Shown here piece by piece: positions 30,588 to 39,234 of a stretch of 64,000 nt of DNA. Below the pieces are notes generated by a model. That model saw only the letters and a program-made list of their open reading frames with translations, made no database searches and had not been told where the DNA came from. A program made the translations under genes and the position numbers. Location of the stretch: NCBI GenBank assembly GCA_938743325.2, contig OW568863.1, forward strand, positions 310,001 through 374,000, read 5' to 3'. The DNA is from Pycnococcus provasolii (Eukaryota > Chlorophyta > Pseudoscourfieldiophyceae > Pseudoscourfieldiales > Pycnococcaceae). Each line of letters opens with the position of its first letter. Within the stretch, counting starts at the first letter, position 1.

Positions 30588-32474
30588 TCATGAGCCAAGT
30601 GCGAGGTCGAGGTACCGCACAACTCCCGCCGCCTCCAACACGCGTCTTGCATCCACCTCATCGCGCGTCGCCTCGACGCGAAATTTCCCCTTAAAGGCTG
30701 GATGAGCTTCCACACCGGACCAAAGTAGCTCGCATTTGACAACCTGATGTGCAACCACTGCTTCGTTCGCGTGCACGAGATTCGTAACGCCCATGCGATC
30801 CAAATAGTCTTCTTGATTCTTCGGCTCCTTCATATCCGGCGCGGCATTATTGCTGCCGCCGGCGCCGGCGCCATCTGCGTCGTCGTCATCGCCAATCTCG
30901 TCCACATCTGGATTCCAGTCGATACGATTCAGCATGAGCTTCTGGTAGCGCTTCTGCGACTTGGGAACGCCCTCGACAATCACGAGGGCCATGCCACCAT
31001 GCAGCAGAGCAATGCCCGTCATGTGGTTCTCGTGCGCATTCACCGTCACCTTGTATCTCAGCCGGCCATTGCTGAGTGGGTTGCGCGCATGCGAGACACG
31101 GCCGACGCGGTACACACTCACCGGCACGCCCTTCTCCGCCAACACGGCTGCCACATCCCCGCCGTCGCCACGCTTCGTGCCTAGCAGCTTGGCGAGCGTC
31201 TTCTCTCTTCGCTCGTCTGGAGTCAACATGTTCGCAAGATTTCGATCTTCCTGCGCACGCATGCGCTCCTCTCTCTGCATCTGAATTTCACGCTCGACTC
31301 GCGTGGGATCGTACACGGCGCTGCTGTCGTGGTCGCCGCCGAGCACCTTCATCAGATTCGACAGCTTCACCTTCGGTTTTGGAGGTTCGAGCAAACCTTC
31401 GGCCACAAGCTGCCTTCGTTCCTTCTCCTTCGCCTCCTTTCGCTGGCGACGCATCTTCTTCCTCTCACGCTCCGTCAGGCGCAGAGGCTGCGGCGGTGGC
31501 GGCGGCGCCTCCAGCGGCGGGTCAATTTCCACCGGATGCTCGATGTACTGCGTAATAGCTTCCGGCCTATGGGCTGTGTTCGTGTAGTCCACCGCGTTCT
31601 CCACGAGGATGAGGCGATCCCACCACTCGATAGCTGGAGGTGGCTCGAGCGTTTCTGTGTCATCAGCGTCCGCGATCGACGGTTGGACGGCGTGAGGCTG
31701 CACGCGCGGTCTGTCACCTGCACGCCGCTCCCGCTGTGTGAGTCCATACGTCGCGTGTCGTCCGAATCGCTTCTGCATGCGTCTTCGCTCACCAGCTTCC
31801 TGGAACGCTCCCGGCTCGACGAAGCTGAATCGAGCTGCGCGCGGTCGCGCACGCGCTGCTCCGACTTCCGGGTCGAAGAAGCGCGGGTCCCCCTCCATGG
31901 CGAGACGCTCCTCCTCCTCCTTCTTAGCAGCCGCCTCAGCGACCGCCGCGGCGGCAGTTGCGGCAGCGGCGTCATGCACGGGTTTGATGCCTGGGACGAC
32001 AGTTCGCTCGAGCTGCTGCGGCTGCTTCCTCTGCATGGCTGCCCCTCCCGCTCCTGCTACTCCGCTTCGCGCGATCGCCTCAGCGACTGCGCGAGCATGT
32101 TCTTGCGCTTTTTTCTGGATCGCGGCGATGTCGACAGATTTCGACGACGGAGCCGCAGGTTCCGAACCTAAATCCGCCTTAATAGCAGGAAGAGGTGCCG
32201 CGTGTTGCTGAGAAGAAGCCGGCACAGGCACAGCATCTGAAGAAGCCGGTACAGAAGAAGTTTTGGAAGAAAGTTTTTCCAGCGATGCTTTTTGTGCAGC
32301 TAACATCGCCTTCGCCTTGGCCAATTTTAACGCTAATGACGACGCAGAGACGTTCACGACATTCATGGGAGCAGGAAGCTTAGGTTCGACATTGCCCATT
32401 GCTGTGCCATCGTCATTAACATCTTCACGCAAGCGTTTCTTGCCCGTTACCACCGGTTTCTCCTCCTCCTCCAT
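30588..32474 (-). CDS. PRPF3: U4/U6 snRNP protein PRP3
   Basis: The 628-residue product starts at an ATG at 32474. PRP3 bridges the U4/U6 duplex in the tri-snRNP, so it serves splicing in the nucleus, in keeping with the introns found here. Recognised segments: FSFVEPGAFQEAGERRRMQK near 220, and IEWWDRLILVENAVDYTNTA near 290 followed by ITQYIEHPVEIDPP. These match the PRP3 domain, as do LTERERKKMRRQRKEAKEKE, GLLEPPKPKVKLSNLMKVLG and VEREIQMQREERMRAQEDRN. The C-terminal DUF1115-like half has HENHMTGIALLHGGMALVIV, EGVPKSQKRYQKLMLNRIDW and CELLWSGVEAHPAFKGKFR. The N-terminus is Lys/Ala/Glu-rich. It is shorter than animal PRPF3, consistent with a compact genome. Head-to-head with the NUS1-like gene (239 bp). 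Confidence 0.95.
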   Translation of the reverse strand: MEEEEKPVVTGKKRLREDVNDDGTAMGNVEPKLPAPMNVVNVSASSLALKLAKAKAMLAAQKASLEKLSSKTSSVPASSDAVPVPASSQQHAAPLPAIKADLGSEPAAPSSKSVDIAAIQKKAQEHARAVAEAIARSGVAGAGGAAMQRKQPQQLERTVVPGIKPVHDAAAATAAAAVAEAAAKKEEEERLAMEGDPRFFDPEVGAARARPRAARFSFVEPGAFQEAGERRRMQKRFGRHATYGLTQRERRAGDRPRVQPHAVQPSIADADDTETLEPPPAIEWWDRLILVENAVDYTNTAHRPEAITQYIEHPVEIDPPLEAPPPPPQPLRLTERERKKMRRQRKEAKEKERRQLVAEGLLEPPKPKVKLSNLMKVLGGDHDSSAVYDPTRVEREIQMQREERMRAQEDRNLANMLTPDERREKTLAKLLGTKRGDGGDVAAVLAEKGVPVSVYRVGRVSHARNPLSNGRLRYKVTVNAHENHMTGIALLHGGMALVIVEGVPKSQKRYQKLMLNRIDWNPDVDEIGDDDDADGAGAGGSNNAAPDMKEPKNQEDYLDRMGVTNLVHANEAVVAHQVVKCELLWSGVEAHPAFKGKFRVEATRDEVDARRVLEAAGVVRYLDLALGS

Positions 32475-32713
32475 AGTCTATGACAGGACTGCTAATATTA
32501 ATATGACAGACACGACACGACACGACGACGACGGCGTTATATGGCGGAGGGGGATGGAACGGCGCAATACAATGGCGGCGGCGACCAATGACCGGACAAG
32601 CAAACAAACCCCGAAACAAACAACAAGCCAACCCCGAAACCAAATAGGTTCGGAAGATTCCTTCGGACTTTCGGAAGAGTTCAGAGGTTCATCTTCACCG
32701 GGTTTGATTTTCC

Positions 32714-33643
32714 ATGGCGTCATCCATGTTGCTAGGTGATGAAGAGTGGGATCCTTCAAGTTTCCCATCACCCTCACAGGTCCACAGTGCTCAGGCTCTA
32801 GCTCCGGCGCCGTACACCAGTGGTGATGATGGAGTTAGGTTGTTTCAGAATCCAAATCTTTCAAGTCTTCGTCGGCGACTCAACATAAGGAAGTTCAGCA
32901 CTCATCGGCGCTTGTGGTGGGGGTGGACCTGGCGGATCATTATCGCCACCATCACCAGGCAAGTGCTCATGACTCTTGCGATCGCCGCGGCAAACTTCAC
33001 ACGCACGTACCGCGCCATCGCCGCCTCTATCGCAAACAAGGGACGCGCGACGAGGCAAGTCGAAGTGACTGGACAGAAGCCAAACGCACCGCCCAACTGC
33101 GTGGCGATCGTCGTGCCCAGCACCACGGACGTGCAGGCTGCGACCAGGGTGACGCGCCTCTGGATCGACAACGGGGCACGAGACGTCGTGTTGTACGACA
33201 GAAGTGGTGTGCTCGCTGCAAGTGTGGCGGAAATTTACCACGCACTAGACGGCGATGCAAGCGTGTGCGCAGGGTGGAGGCGAGAGATGCCCGCGTCGTC
33301 TTCGGGCGACCACGTGCGAGTCTGCGTCGCCTCGCACGCCGACCGGGGTGCTATCGCCGCGTGCAGAGCGTCAGGCGCGGACGCCGCAGGGCCGGAGGAG
33401 GCGGATGAACTGCTGCGAGCAAGCCTCGCAAGGTATGCCGTGGCGAACGGCGGTTCACCCGCACTCGCGCGCGTGGTGCCGCAGCTCGTTGCGGTGTACG
33501 GAGCGAAAACGCTCACACTCGACGGCCTGCCGCCGTGGCTTGCAAGCAGCGCGGAGATTAGCAGCGTCAACGACTGGGGAAAACGGGGCGTGCATCGTGC
33601 CATAGAAGCATACATGAGCGCGCACATACGCCGTGGTCGATGA
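32714..33643 (+). CDS. NUS1/NgBR-like subunit of cis-prenyltransferase
   Basis: The 309-residue product has an N-terminal hydrophobic segment near 70-95 (WWGWTWRIIIATITRQVLMT), compatible with ER anchoring. The C-terminal domain resembles the non-catalytic cis-prenyltransferase fold: CVAIVVPSTTDVQAATRVTR, LWIDNGARDVVLYDRSGVLA, then PQLVAVYGAKTLTLDGLPPW and SSAEISSVNDWGKRGVHRAI. The protein ends HIRRGR, which supplies the C-terminal RxG motif that NgBR/NUS1 contributes to the dehydrodolichyl diphosphate synthase active site. Partnered with a catalytic subunit, it would make dolichol precursors for N-glycosylation. The family call rests on motif order and the tail and was not checked by search. 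Confidence 0.78.
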   Translation: MASSMLLGDEEWDPSSFPSPSQVHSAQALAPAPYTSGDDGVRLFQNPNLSSLRRRLNIRKFSTHRRLWWGWTWRIIIATITRQVLMTLAIAAANFTRTYRAIAASIANKGRATRQVEVTGQKPNAPPNCVAIVVPSTTDVQAATRVTRLWIDNGARDVVLYDRSGVLAASVAEIYHALDGDASVCAGWRREMPASSSGDHVRVCVASHADRGAIAACRASGADAAGPEEADELLRASLARYAVANGGSPALARVVPQLVAVYGAKTLTLDGLPPWLASSAEISSVNDWGKRGVHRAIEAYMSAHIRRGR

Positions 33644-33748
33644 AGGGATGATTAGATGCCACCATTAGATGCCACCATTCTAAATCTTGTAACTTGTTGT
33701 ATGTATCTGTTCCAAAAAAACGAACTTCCAGATGATTTATTACATGTT

Positions 33749-35170
33749 TCACAGCTCATCCTTGCGCTCCTTTCCACCATTTGACGACGGATTGCTCCCC
33801 TCGCCTAGCGTTCCCTCCTGATGCGCGGAACTGAGAGCATAAAATGCGCTCACGTGAAGGGCGGCTGCCACGGGAAGAGCTTCCGGGTCGACGACGAAAC
33901 GCGGGTGGTGATTGATAAACGCGGCATTCTCAAGCGTTGCGTTGGCAGTGCCCACGAACACGAACGTGCTCGGAACGGATTCCGCGATGAAGCTGAAGTC
34001 TTCAGCACCCATGATGGGCGCCGTCATCTCACCGACCGTCGAGTATCCCACGAGCAGTTTCTCAGCCGCGCCGCGCACTGCAGCGGTAGCACCCTCGTCG
34101 AGCACGGTGGGAGGATACGCGGTGTCGTGGTGAAAATGAATGTCCATCTTGCAGTCGTGAGCCGCCGCGGCGTGCCTTGCGACGGACTCGATGTTCGCCT
34201 CTAGGCGCTCGAAAGTTTCGTGCTTCAAAGCGCGGAAGGTGCCGCTGAGCGTCGCCGTTGATGGGATGACGTTGTGCGCGACACCTGAGTGGAATGTGCC
34301 GACGGTAACCACAGCCGCGTCGAGCGGGTCTGTGCGCCGAGACACGATTTGCTGCAGGCTCTGGACGATCGCGGCGCCACAGACGATAGGGTCGACGCCA
34401 GAGTGAGGTGCCGCCCCATGTGTTCCGTGTCCCGTGACGGCGATGTCAAACTCTCCCGCGGCTGCAAGCATCGGTCCGTGTCGGAAGAAGGCATTTCCGG
34501 TTGGATACGGCTGTCCCTTCCCAAACCCAGGTCCGACGTGCACTCCGAACGCCGCGACGGCGTCGTGCAGGATGTCGTGCTGGTCGCGCATGACACGTGC
34601 CCCTGCGCCTCCTTCCTCAGCAGGCTGGAACATGAGCTTGGCGTAGTAGTTCTTGGGAAACCGGCCCGCCTTGGCATCTTCTAGAAGCAGACGTGCTGCT
34701 GTGAGAAGTCCGGACATGTGTGCGTCGTGTCCACACATGTGCCCCTTCCCTTCGTTCTTGCTTTTGAATGGCAGGTTCGTTTCTTCTGTGACAGGAAGTG
34801 CGTCCATGTCCGCACGCAGGACGATAGCTTCTTGCTTGACAGAACTATCTTTCCCAATGTACGCGACAATTCCCGTTTTCGCAATATTCGCTTCGAACGG
34901 AATTCCTAACAAGGTGAGTTCTTTTTGTATGTACGCGGACGTTTCGTGCAGGTCGAACAGCAGCTCCGGGATCTGGTGCAGGTCCTTGTAGTAGTGGACG
35001 GATACGTGCTTGATGGAGAGAGCGCGCGATAGAAGCGGAGATTGGACGGGAGCCGAAGGGGATCCCGAGGGAGAAGCCGACGCCGACGCCGATGCGACAA
35101 AAACAGGTCCCATATACCCATAAACCCATAAACCCATGGCAAGAAGAAGAAGAAGCATCTTCATCGTCAT
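33749..35170 (-). CDS. M20D amidohydrolase (IAA-amino-acid-hydrolase-like) with ER retention signal
   Basis: The 473-residue product starts at an ATG at 35170. MKMLLLLLAMGLWVYGYMGP with a following VASASASA is a signal peptide. The peptidase M20D core runs through LHQIPELLFDLHETSAYIQK, LRADMDALPVTEE, the metal ligands in GHMCGHDAHMSGLL near 145 and FQPAEEGGAGA near 185. It continues with FGVHVGP, VTGHGTHGAAPHSGVDP and MGAEDFSFIAE near 400. The last four residues are KDEL, so the enzyme should be retained in the ER, as are plant ILR1/ILL hydrolases that free auxin from amino-acid conjugates. The alga's true substrate is unknown. The left terminal repeat of a transposon lies 74 bp upstream of its start and carries TTAGGG units in the gene-sense orientation. 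Confidence 0.93.
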   Translation of the reverse strand: MTMKMLLLLLAMGLWVYGYMGPVFVASASASASPSGSPSAPVQSPLLSRALSIKHVSVHYYKDLHQIPELLFDLHETSAYIQKELTLLGIPFEANIAKTGIVAYIGKDSSVKQEAIVLRADMDALPVTEETNLPFKSKNEGKGHMCGHDAHMSGLLTAARLLLEDAKAGRFPKNYYAKLMFQPAEEGGAGARVMRDQHDILHDAVAAFGVHVGPGFGKGQPYPTGNAFFRHGPMLAAAGEFDIAVTGHGTHGAAPHSGVDPIVCGAAIVQSLQQIVSRRTDPLDAAVVTVGTFHSGVAHNVIPSTATLSGTFRALKHETFERLEANIESVARHAAAAHDCKMDIHFHHDTAYPPTVLDEGATAAVRGAAEKLLVGYSTVGEMTAPIMGAEDFSFIAESVPSTFVFVGTANATLENAAFINHHPRFVVDPEALPVAAALHVSAFYALSSAHQEGTLGEGSNPSSNGGKERKDEL

Positions 35171-35243
35171 CGCTGTTTTTTTGGGAATGATTATGATGAA
35201 GATGGGATGTGAAAATCAATTCAATCAGGGAGGGAGAGAAAAG

Positions 35244-35348
35244 GAGTTTTCGCCTGAAGTGGACCAAAAATGCCGAATTTCGCCTGAAGTGGACCGTTAG
35301 CTAACCCTAGCCCTAACCCTAACCCTGATCCCTAACCCTACACCCTAA
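35244..35348 (+). repeat. Left 105-bp terminal inverted repeat
   Basis: Exact inverse complement of 35895-35999. It contains CGCCTGAAGTGGACC at 35251 and 35281 and CCCTAA-type units at about 35297-35348. Confidence 0.95.
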
Positions 35349-35894
35349 TCCCTAACTCTACACCCACGACTTCTTTGACCAACATGCCGATACCATGGCG
35401 TTGTCGCCGGCGGTACCGGCACCCGTAGTAGCGCAGTCTGTGTCGTATGGCTGGCTCACTGGCTACGCGGCTGGCTTATGCCTTGTTGGTAAGACTCATG
35501 TAAGCTCCATGTAACAACATCTTCGAACATGAAACCTACATGGAGGGGGGATGCGACCTTATTAAGGGAGAGTGGGTTGACCTTAAGGTTATAGGACAAG
35601 AGGTTGTTCATGATGTTACAAGATCAACTTACATGAGGTCAACCAGTCCCCCACCTGTCAGCCTGTGAGCCTGCCCTCCAGCCATACACCTCAGACTGCC
35701 CCACTACGCGCGCCACCACCGCCGGCGACGACGCCATGGCGCCGGGATGTTGTCCCCAACCAACCTGACCGGGGATTGGTCGACAGAATTGGTCGGGGGA
35801 CTAATTTTCCCCAATTTTGGCCGCAACCCCCCCTTTTTGGGGGGGGATTAGCTCCCAGTCGGCCACTGCCTGTCCTGTCCGTTCAGAGGGATGG

Positions 35895-35999
35895 TTAGGG
35901 TGTAGGGTTAGGGATCAGGGTTAGGGTTAGGGCTAGGGTTAGCTAACGGTCCACTTCAGGCGAAATTCGGCATTTTTGGTCCACTTCAGGCGAAAACTC
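35895..35999 (-). repeat. Right 105-bp terminal inverted repeat
   Basis: Exact inverse complement of the left terminal repeat; its TTAGGG units read toward the BCL7-like gene. Confidence 0.95.
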
Positions 36000-36081
36000 G
36001 AGAGAAAAGAGAGGGGGAGGGCAGGAGCGTTTTTGCCCCAGGGGGAAAACCACAAAAAGATGCGTTCGTTCGGGGGTTTCA

Positions 36082-36120
36082 GTTAGGGTTAGGGTTAGCA
36101 GGGTTAGGGTTTTAGGGTTT
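36082..36120 (+). promoter_or_regulatory. TTAGGG array upstream of BCL7-like gene
   Basis: About five degenerate TTAGGG units end 114 bp before the ATG at 36235, outside the transposon and in the same orientation as its right TIR. A GGTATTTGGTATTTGG repeat follows. Confidence 0.55.
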
Positions 36121-36234
36121 GGTATTTGGTATTTGGTGTAGGGTTCTTTCCTTCTCTTTTCCTCTCTTTTTTAGGTTTTGTTTCTTCGCTCGTTTTTGAT
36201 TCGTTTTTGAACCTCCCTCCTCCAGTGGTTGAAT

Positions 36235-36885
36235 ATGTCCACGCGAGCAGAGCGTGCGCGCGGACGCGGCGACCCGACGTACGGACTCGCATCCTCGAGA
36301 CACGGCGCACAGGCTATCATCGAAAAGCGCGTCCGGAGATTCGAACGCAAGTGGGTCAACGCAGGACCCGACGGTGCGACGGACAAGTACAAGGTGCTGC
36401 GGTGGACGGCAGTCGGCGAGGCGCCAACCACGGGAGGGTCGAGACACCCGAACATCGTACCAGTTAGAGGCGCGAATGCCACACCCATCTCGCCAAGCCT
36501 CAGACCAGTCTCGTCGAGCCAGCGTATCGACGCCGCACAAAGACCGAGGAGGTCGACGAGATCCACGGGAAACCTCGAGGAGGAAGAGCCGATGATTGCG
36601 CAGATACCTGCAGCAAACGGAGGAAACAACGCCGCCGCCGCCGCCGCTGCGGCCGTCACCGACGCGGGCGCTGCTGCCGAAGAGAAGGAGGCGACTCCTG
36701 CTGAGGAGGCTGCTGCACCCGCAGCAGCAGCAGCAGCAGGTGGTGGTGGTGGTGGTGGTGAACAGCAGCAGCAGCAGCCAGCAGAAGCATCGGCACCCTC
36801 AAACGACGCACCTGTGCCTATGGACGCGTCAGCCGCCGCAAATGAAGAAGTCGCAGAACCTCCACCCACCACCACCACCGCATGA
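36235..36885 (+). CDS. BCL7-domain protein, putative SWI/SNF subunit
   Basis: The ATG at 36235 gives 216 residues (MSTRAERARGRG); the longer frame begins with TTG. The first 62 residues match the BCL7 N-terminal domain: RAERARGRGDP, then AIIEKRVRRFERKWVNAG and KYKVLRWTAVGE, compared with the family pattern AIEKVRKWEKRWVTVG..LRIxKWVPV. BCL7 proteins, and plant homologues called BDH, are accessory subunits of SWI/SNF chromatin remodellers. The rest is low complexity: poly-Ala, poly-Gly encoded by GGT repeats, a Gln run and a TTTT end, all expected to be disordered. Tail-to-tail with THF1 (163 bp). Confidence 0.8.
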   Translation: MSTRAERARGRGDPTYGLASSRHGAQAIIEKRVRRFERKWVNAGPDGATDKYKVLRWTAVGEAPTTGGSRHPNIVPVRGANATPISPSLRPVSSSQRIDAAQRPRRSTRSTGNLEEEEPMIAQIPAANGGNNAAAAAAAAVTDAGAAAEEKEATPAEEAAAPAAAAAAGGGGGGGEQQQQQPAEASAPSNDAPVPMDASAAANEEVAEPPPTTTTA

Positions 36886-37048
36886 TATGCATTGCTATTA
36901 TGTTTTGTAACGAAACAACCTGGAGAAAACAAACACAAAAACCAATGTTACTCTTATTTTTCTATCCCAGTCCAACACTTGCCGCCGCTTTCCGCCTGTG
37001 CAATGTGTTTCTCCTTCGACGATCAAATCAAAAGGCTTATCAGGCGCT

Positions 37049-38098
37049 TCACGCAGACGACTCCGTCGACGTTTCGGCGGTGGCGGCGGAGGCAGTCGCA
37101 GGCTCCGCCGTCGGCGCTGCGGGCGCGTCGCCGCCGTCGGTCGGGCTGCCGCTCTTCTTCGCGAGACGCTCCGCCGTCTTGCGATTCTCGCGCTCCAAGT
37201 ACTCCTTCATCAGCTCCTTTGCGGCGCTGAGCTTGCTGAGGATTCCCTTGTACGTCGCTAGGTCGCTTGTCACGCGCTCCTGCTTCAGGCCGAGCTCTGC
37301 GACGACGCGCTTTAGCGCCTCAGGGTCCGTACAGTTGGACAGCTCGAGCACGCGGAAGACGCCGACGGCGAGGAAATTGGTGTAGAGGAACTTGTCTGCA
37401 GCCACCTTCTCGGAGATCTCAGCCATCACCTTCTGTCCCATGGTTCCCGACGCGTCAGCCTTGATATCGTCCGACGAGCTCAATCCCTTTGCCCACTCCT
37501 CCATCGCGTCGGCGTCCCTTCGGTAGTCCGAAAGGTCCTCCTGAAGTGCGGTGAAGTAGGCGTCGACAATGGCATCCTTGTTTTCGAGCGACTCGAGTAT
37601 TTGGTCGAACACGCTCATGATGCCCAGAGCGTAAAGCGGGTTGTACACGTAGTTGGCGTTGTACCTCTGCAGGTGCTGCTGCACGAGAAGCTCCTGCACC
37701 ACCGGGCTGTACATCGCCGGGATGGGAGAGCTGTACGCCTGAAGGAAACGCTCCTTCGTGTCGGCGACTGTGGCGGAGTGTGGCGCTGTTGATTTTTTAT
37801 TTTTATTTTTATTTTGTGTGTGTATTTTTTTGTTGAAGGGTGAGTGTCTGTGTATATCGGGATCGGATCGCGCTAAAAGCAACAAAGAGAAACTGAGAAC
37901 GACGAATGCCGTGGACATCACATCACCCAGAAAACAAAAAAAAAGCAACTTCAGACACTGACAATCGATTAATCACATACCTGGAGTTGCAGCACGCACA
38001 GTGAATCGCGACGATCGCGCAGACGTGCACAGACGTGCCGGTGTAGACACGGGGCGACGAGCGCAGGGCGAGCGCGGTGCTGACATACTAGTGGACAT
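37049..38098 (-). CDS. THF1: THF1/Psb29 thylakoid formation protein, two exons
   Basis: Exon 1 is 38098-37981 and exon 2 is 37785-37049 (284 residues), joined across a 195-nt intron in phase 1. Exon 1 encodes a transit peptide rich in Ser, Arg and Ala (MSTSMSAPRSPCARRPVSTP); a second in-frame ATG at 38086 is also possible. Exon 2 gives the THF1 core: TVADTKERFLQAYSSPIPAM, VVQELLVQQHLQRYNANYVY, NPLYALGIMSVFDQI, FLAVGVFRVLELSNCTDPE, and the C-terminal coil KGILSKLSAAKELMKEYLER. THF1/Psb29 acts in plastids in photosystem II biogenesis and repair and in thylakoid organisation. The Ala/Thr-rich tail is low complexity. A frame reading into the intron would wrongly start at MLFFCFLGDV. Confidence 0.94.
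37786..37980 (-). other. Intron of THF1 gene
   Basis: Donor GTATGTG and acceptor CAACAG, 195 nt, with a T/A-rich interior (poly-A/T runs at about 37788-37830 and 37930). It separates the transit peptide from the mature protein. Confidence 0.88.
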
Positions 38099-39234
38099 AC
38101 TTATATCTTTTTCTCACTCAATGACAGCAGATAGGTCCCTATCAGCGGTCGGTGGGAAGGGGACGCAGGGTCCCTCCCCAGACCTCCCAGAGGGGATAGC
38201 CAGACGATCAAAACCACTCCCGTTGTGTGGCTCTCCATGATCGGACCAGCAGATCGAACAAACCCGGTGAACCCCGTTGAACCGGTATCCCCCCGGCGCA
38301 CAAAGAATAGGCGGTGGTGAAGTTCGGGTTATTGCGTGTGCTTGGCTCTTCTTTGATGTCACCTGTGTGTTCTTGGCTCTCTGCGTCTCATGTGTGCTGT
38401 ACCGGGTACAACGGGCAGTCACCTCGTGCTACATAGACTATGTAGTTCTCGATGTTGTGGACTGCACCTCGAGGAGTTGCTCGATCACGAAACACAACTG
38501 CGCTTCACGACCGTACGCATGATGCCATGCTGTTCACCATCCATGCAGCTCTCACCAAGGGTGGAATGGTGGATCAGGACATGAACAAGCCAAGTAAGTT
38601 TAGGGGAGCCAACTTGCAAAAGGTGTGCAGACACAAAAGGCCATAAAGGGATGGGACAAAAATGGACAACAGAACACAGAAGAAGAAGATGGAACAACCA
38701 AGCAAGTCATCAATCACCAAGGCCAAGAGCGAAGGATTTCACGAGGATGCTACCAAGATATATCAGAGAAACCCCCGAACCTCGAACCCCGAAAAAACCC
38801 TGCTTCCACTCCCTGATTCATGACCTAACAAGTGCCCAGCGGCGGCGACAGATGAAAGAAACATCATGAAAGCAAGGCGTCCTACCAGACGGATTCCGAC
38901 ATCAAGCAGTCAAGGATCCCGACCGCTCTCTGAGAAGGCGGGATCCCGGGCGGCCTTCTTTTTTTCGAAGGGGCACCCAAGGAAGGGGTCCGGACCGGGA
39001 CCCGCCTGTTTCTTTCGCCTCCCGGGTTGTTTGTCCTGAGGGACCCGGCAGCCCGGGCGCCACGGACAAGACCAGACCCCCTCCCTCAGGGGTGCTACTC
39101 CCGGGGTCATCTCCACCTGTCTCTCATTCCCCTCCCGGCTTAGGTATCTATCTCATCTCATCCGTGTGTGGCGGGCGTCTTTTATCTCATTTGTCTTAAT
39201 AGTTCGTTCATTCGTTTGGATTTCAATAGCACGT
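38099..39234. other. Intergenic between divergent THF1 and Rxt3-like genes
   Basis: 1.1 kb with no credible frame. It contains the 9-mer TACCGGGTA at 38400-38408 and a G/C-rich stretch with several CCCGGG sites at 38930-39110. Nothing else was recognised. Confidence 0.5.

Larger units (their letters stand above)
35244..35999. mobile_element. Non-autonomous Mutator-like TIR element with telomere-repeat termini
   Basis: The element is 756 bp with perfect 105-bp terminal inverted repeats (35244-35348 and 35895-35999) and a perfect 10-bp target duplication GAGAGAAAAG (35234-35243 and 36000-36009). Each TIR starts GAGTTTTCGCCTGAAGTGG, repeats CGCCTGAAGTGGACC 30 bp further in, then carries degenerate CCCTAA units. 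The 546-bp interior has no transposase-like frame. Long TIRs plus a 9-11 bp duplication point to the Mutator superfamily. The identical TIRs and intact duplication indicate a young insertion. Family placement is inference; the TIRs and duplication are read directly. Confidence 0.9.

Noticed and set aside
35297-36120. Chromosome end (true telomere) in this window
   Set aside because: The arrays are short, degenerate, in both orientations and flanked by intact genes on both sides, so they are interstitial.
37786-37948. Alternative N-terminus (MLFFCFLGDV...) for THF1
   Set aside because: It is intron sequence; the spliced exon 1 gives a typical plastid transit peptide and the correct phase.
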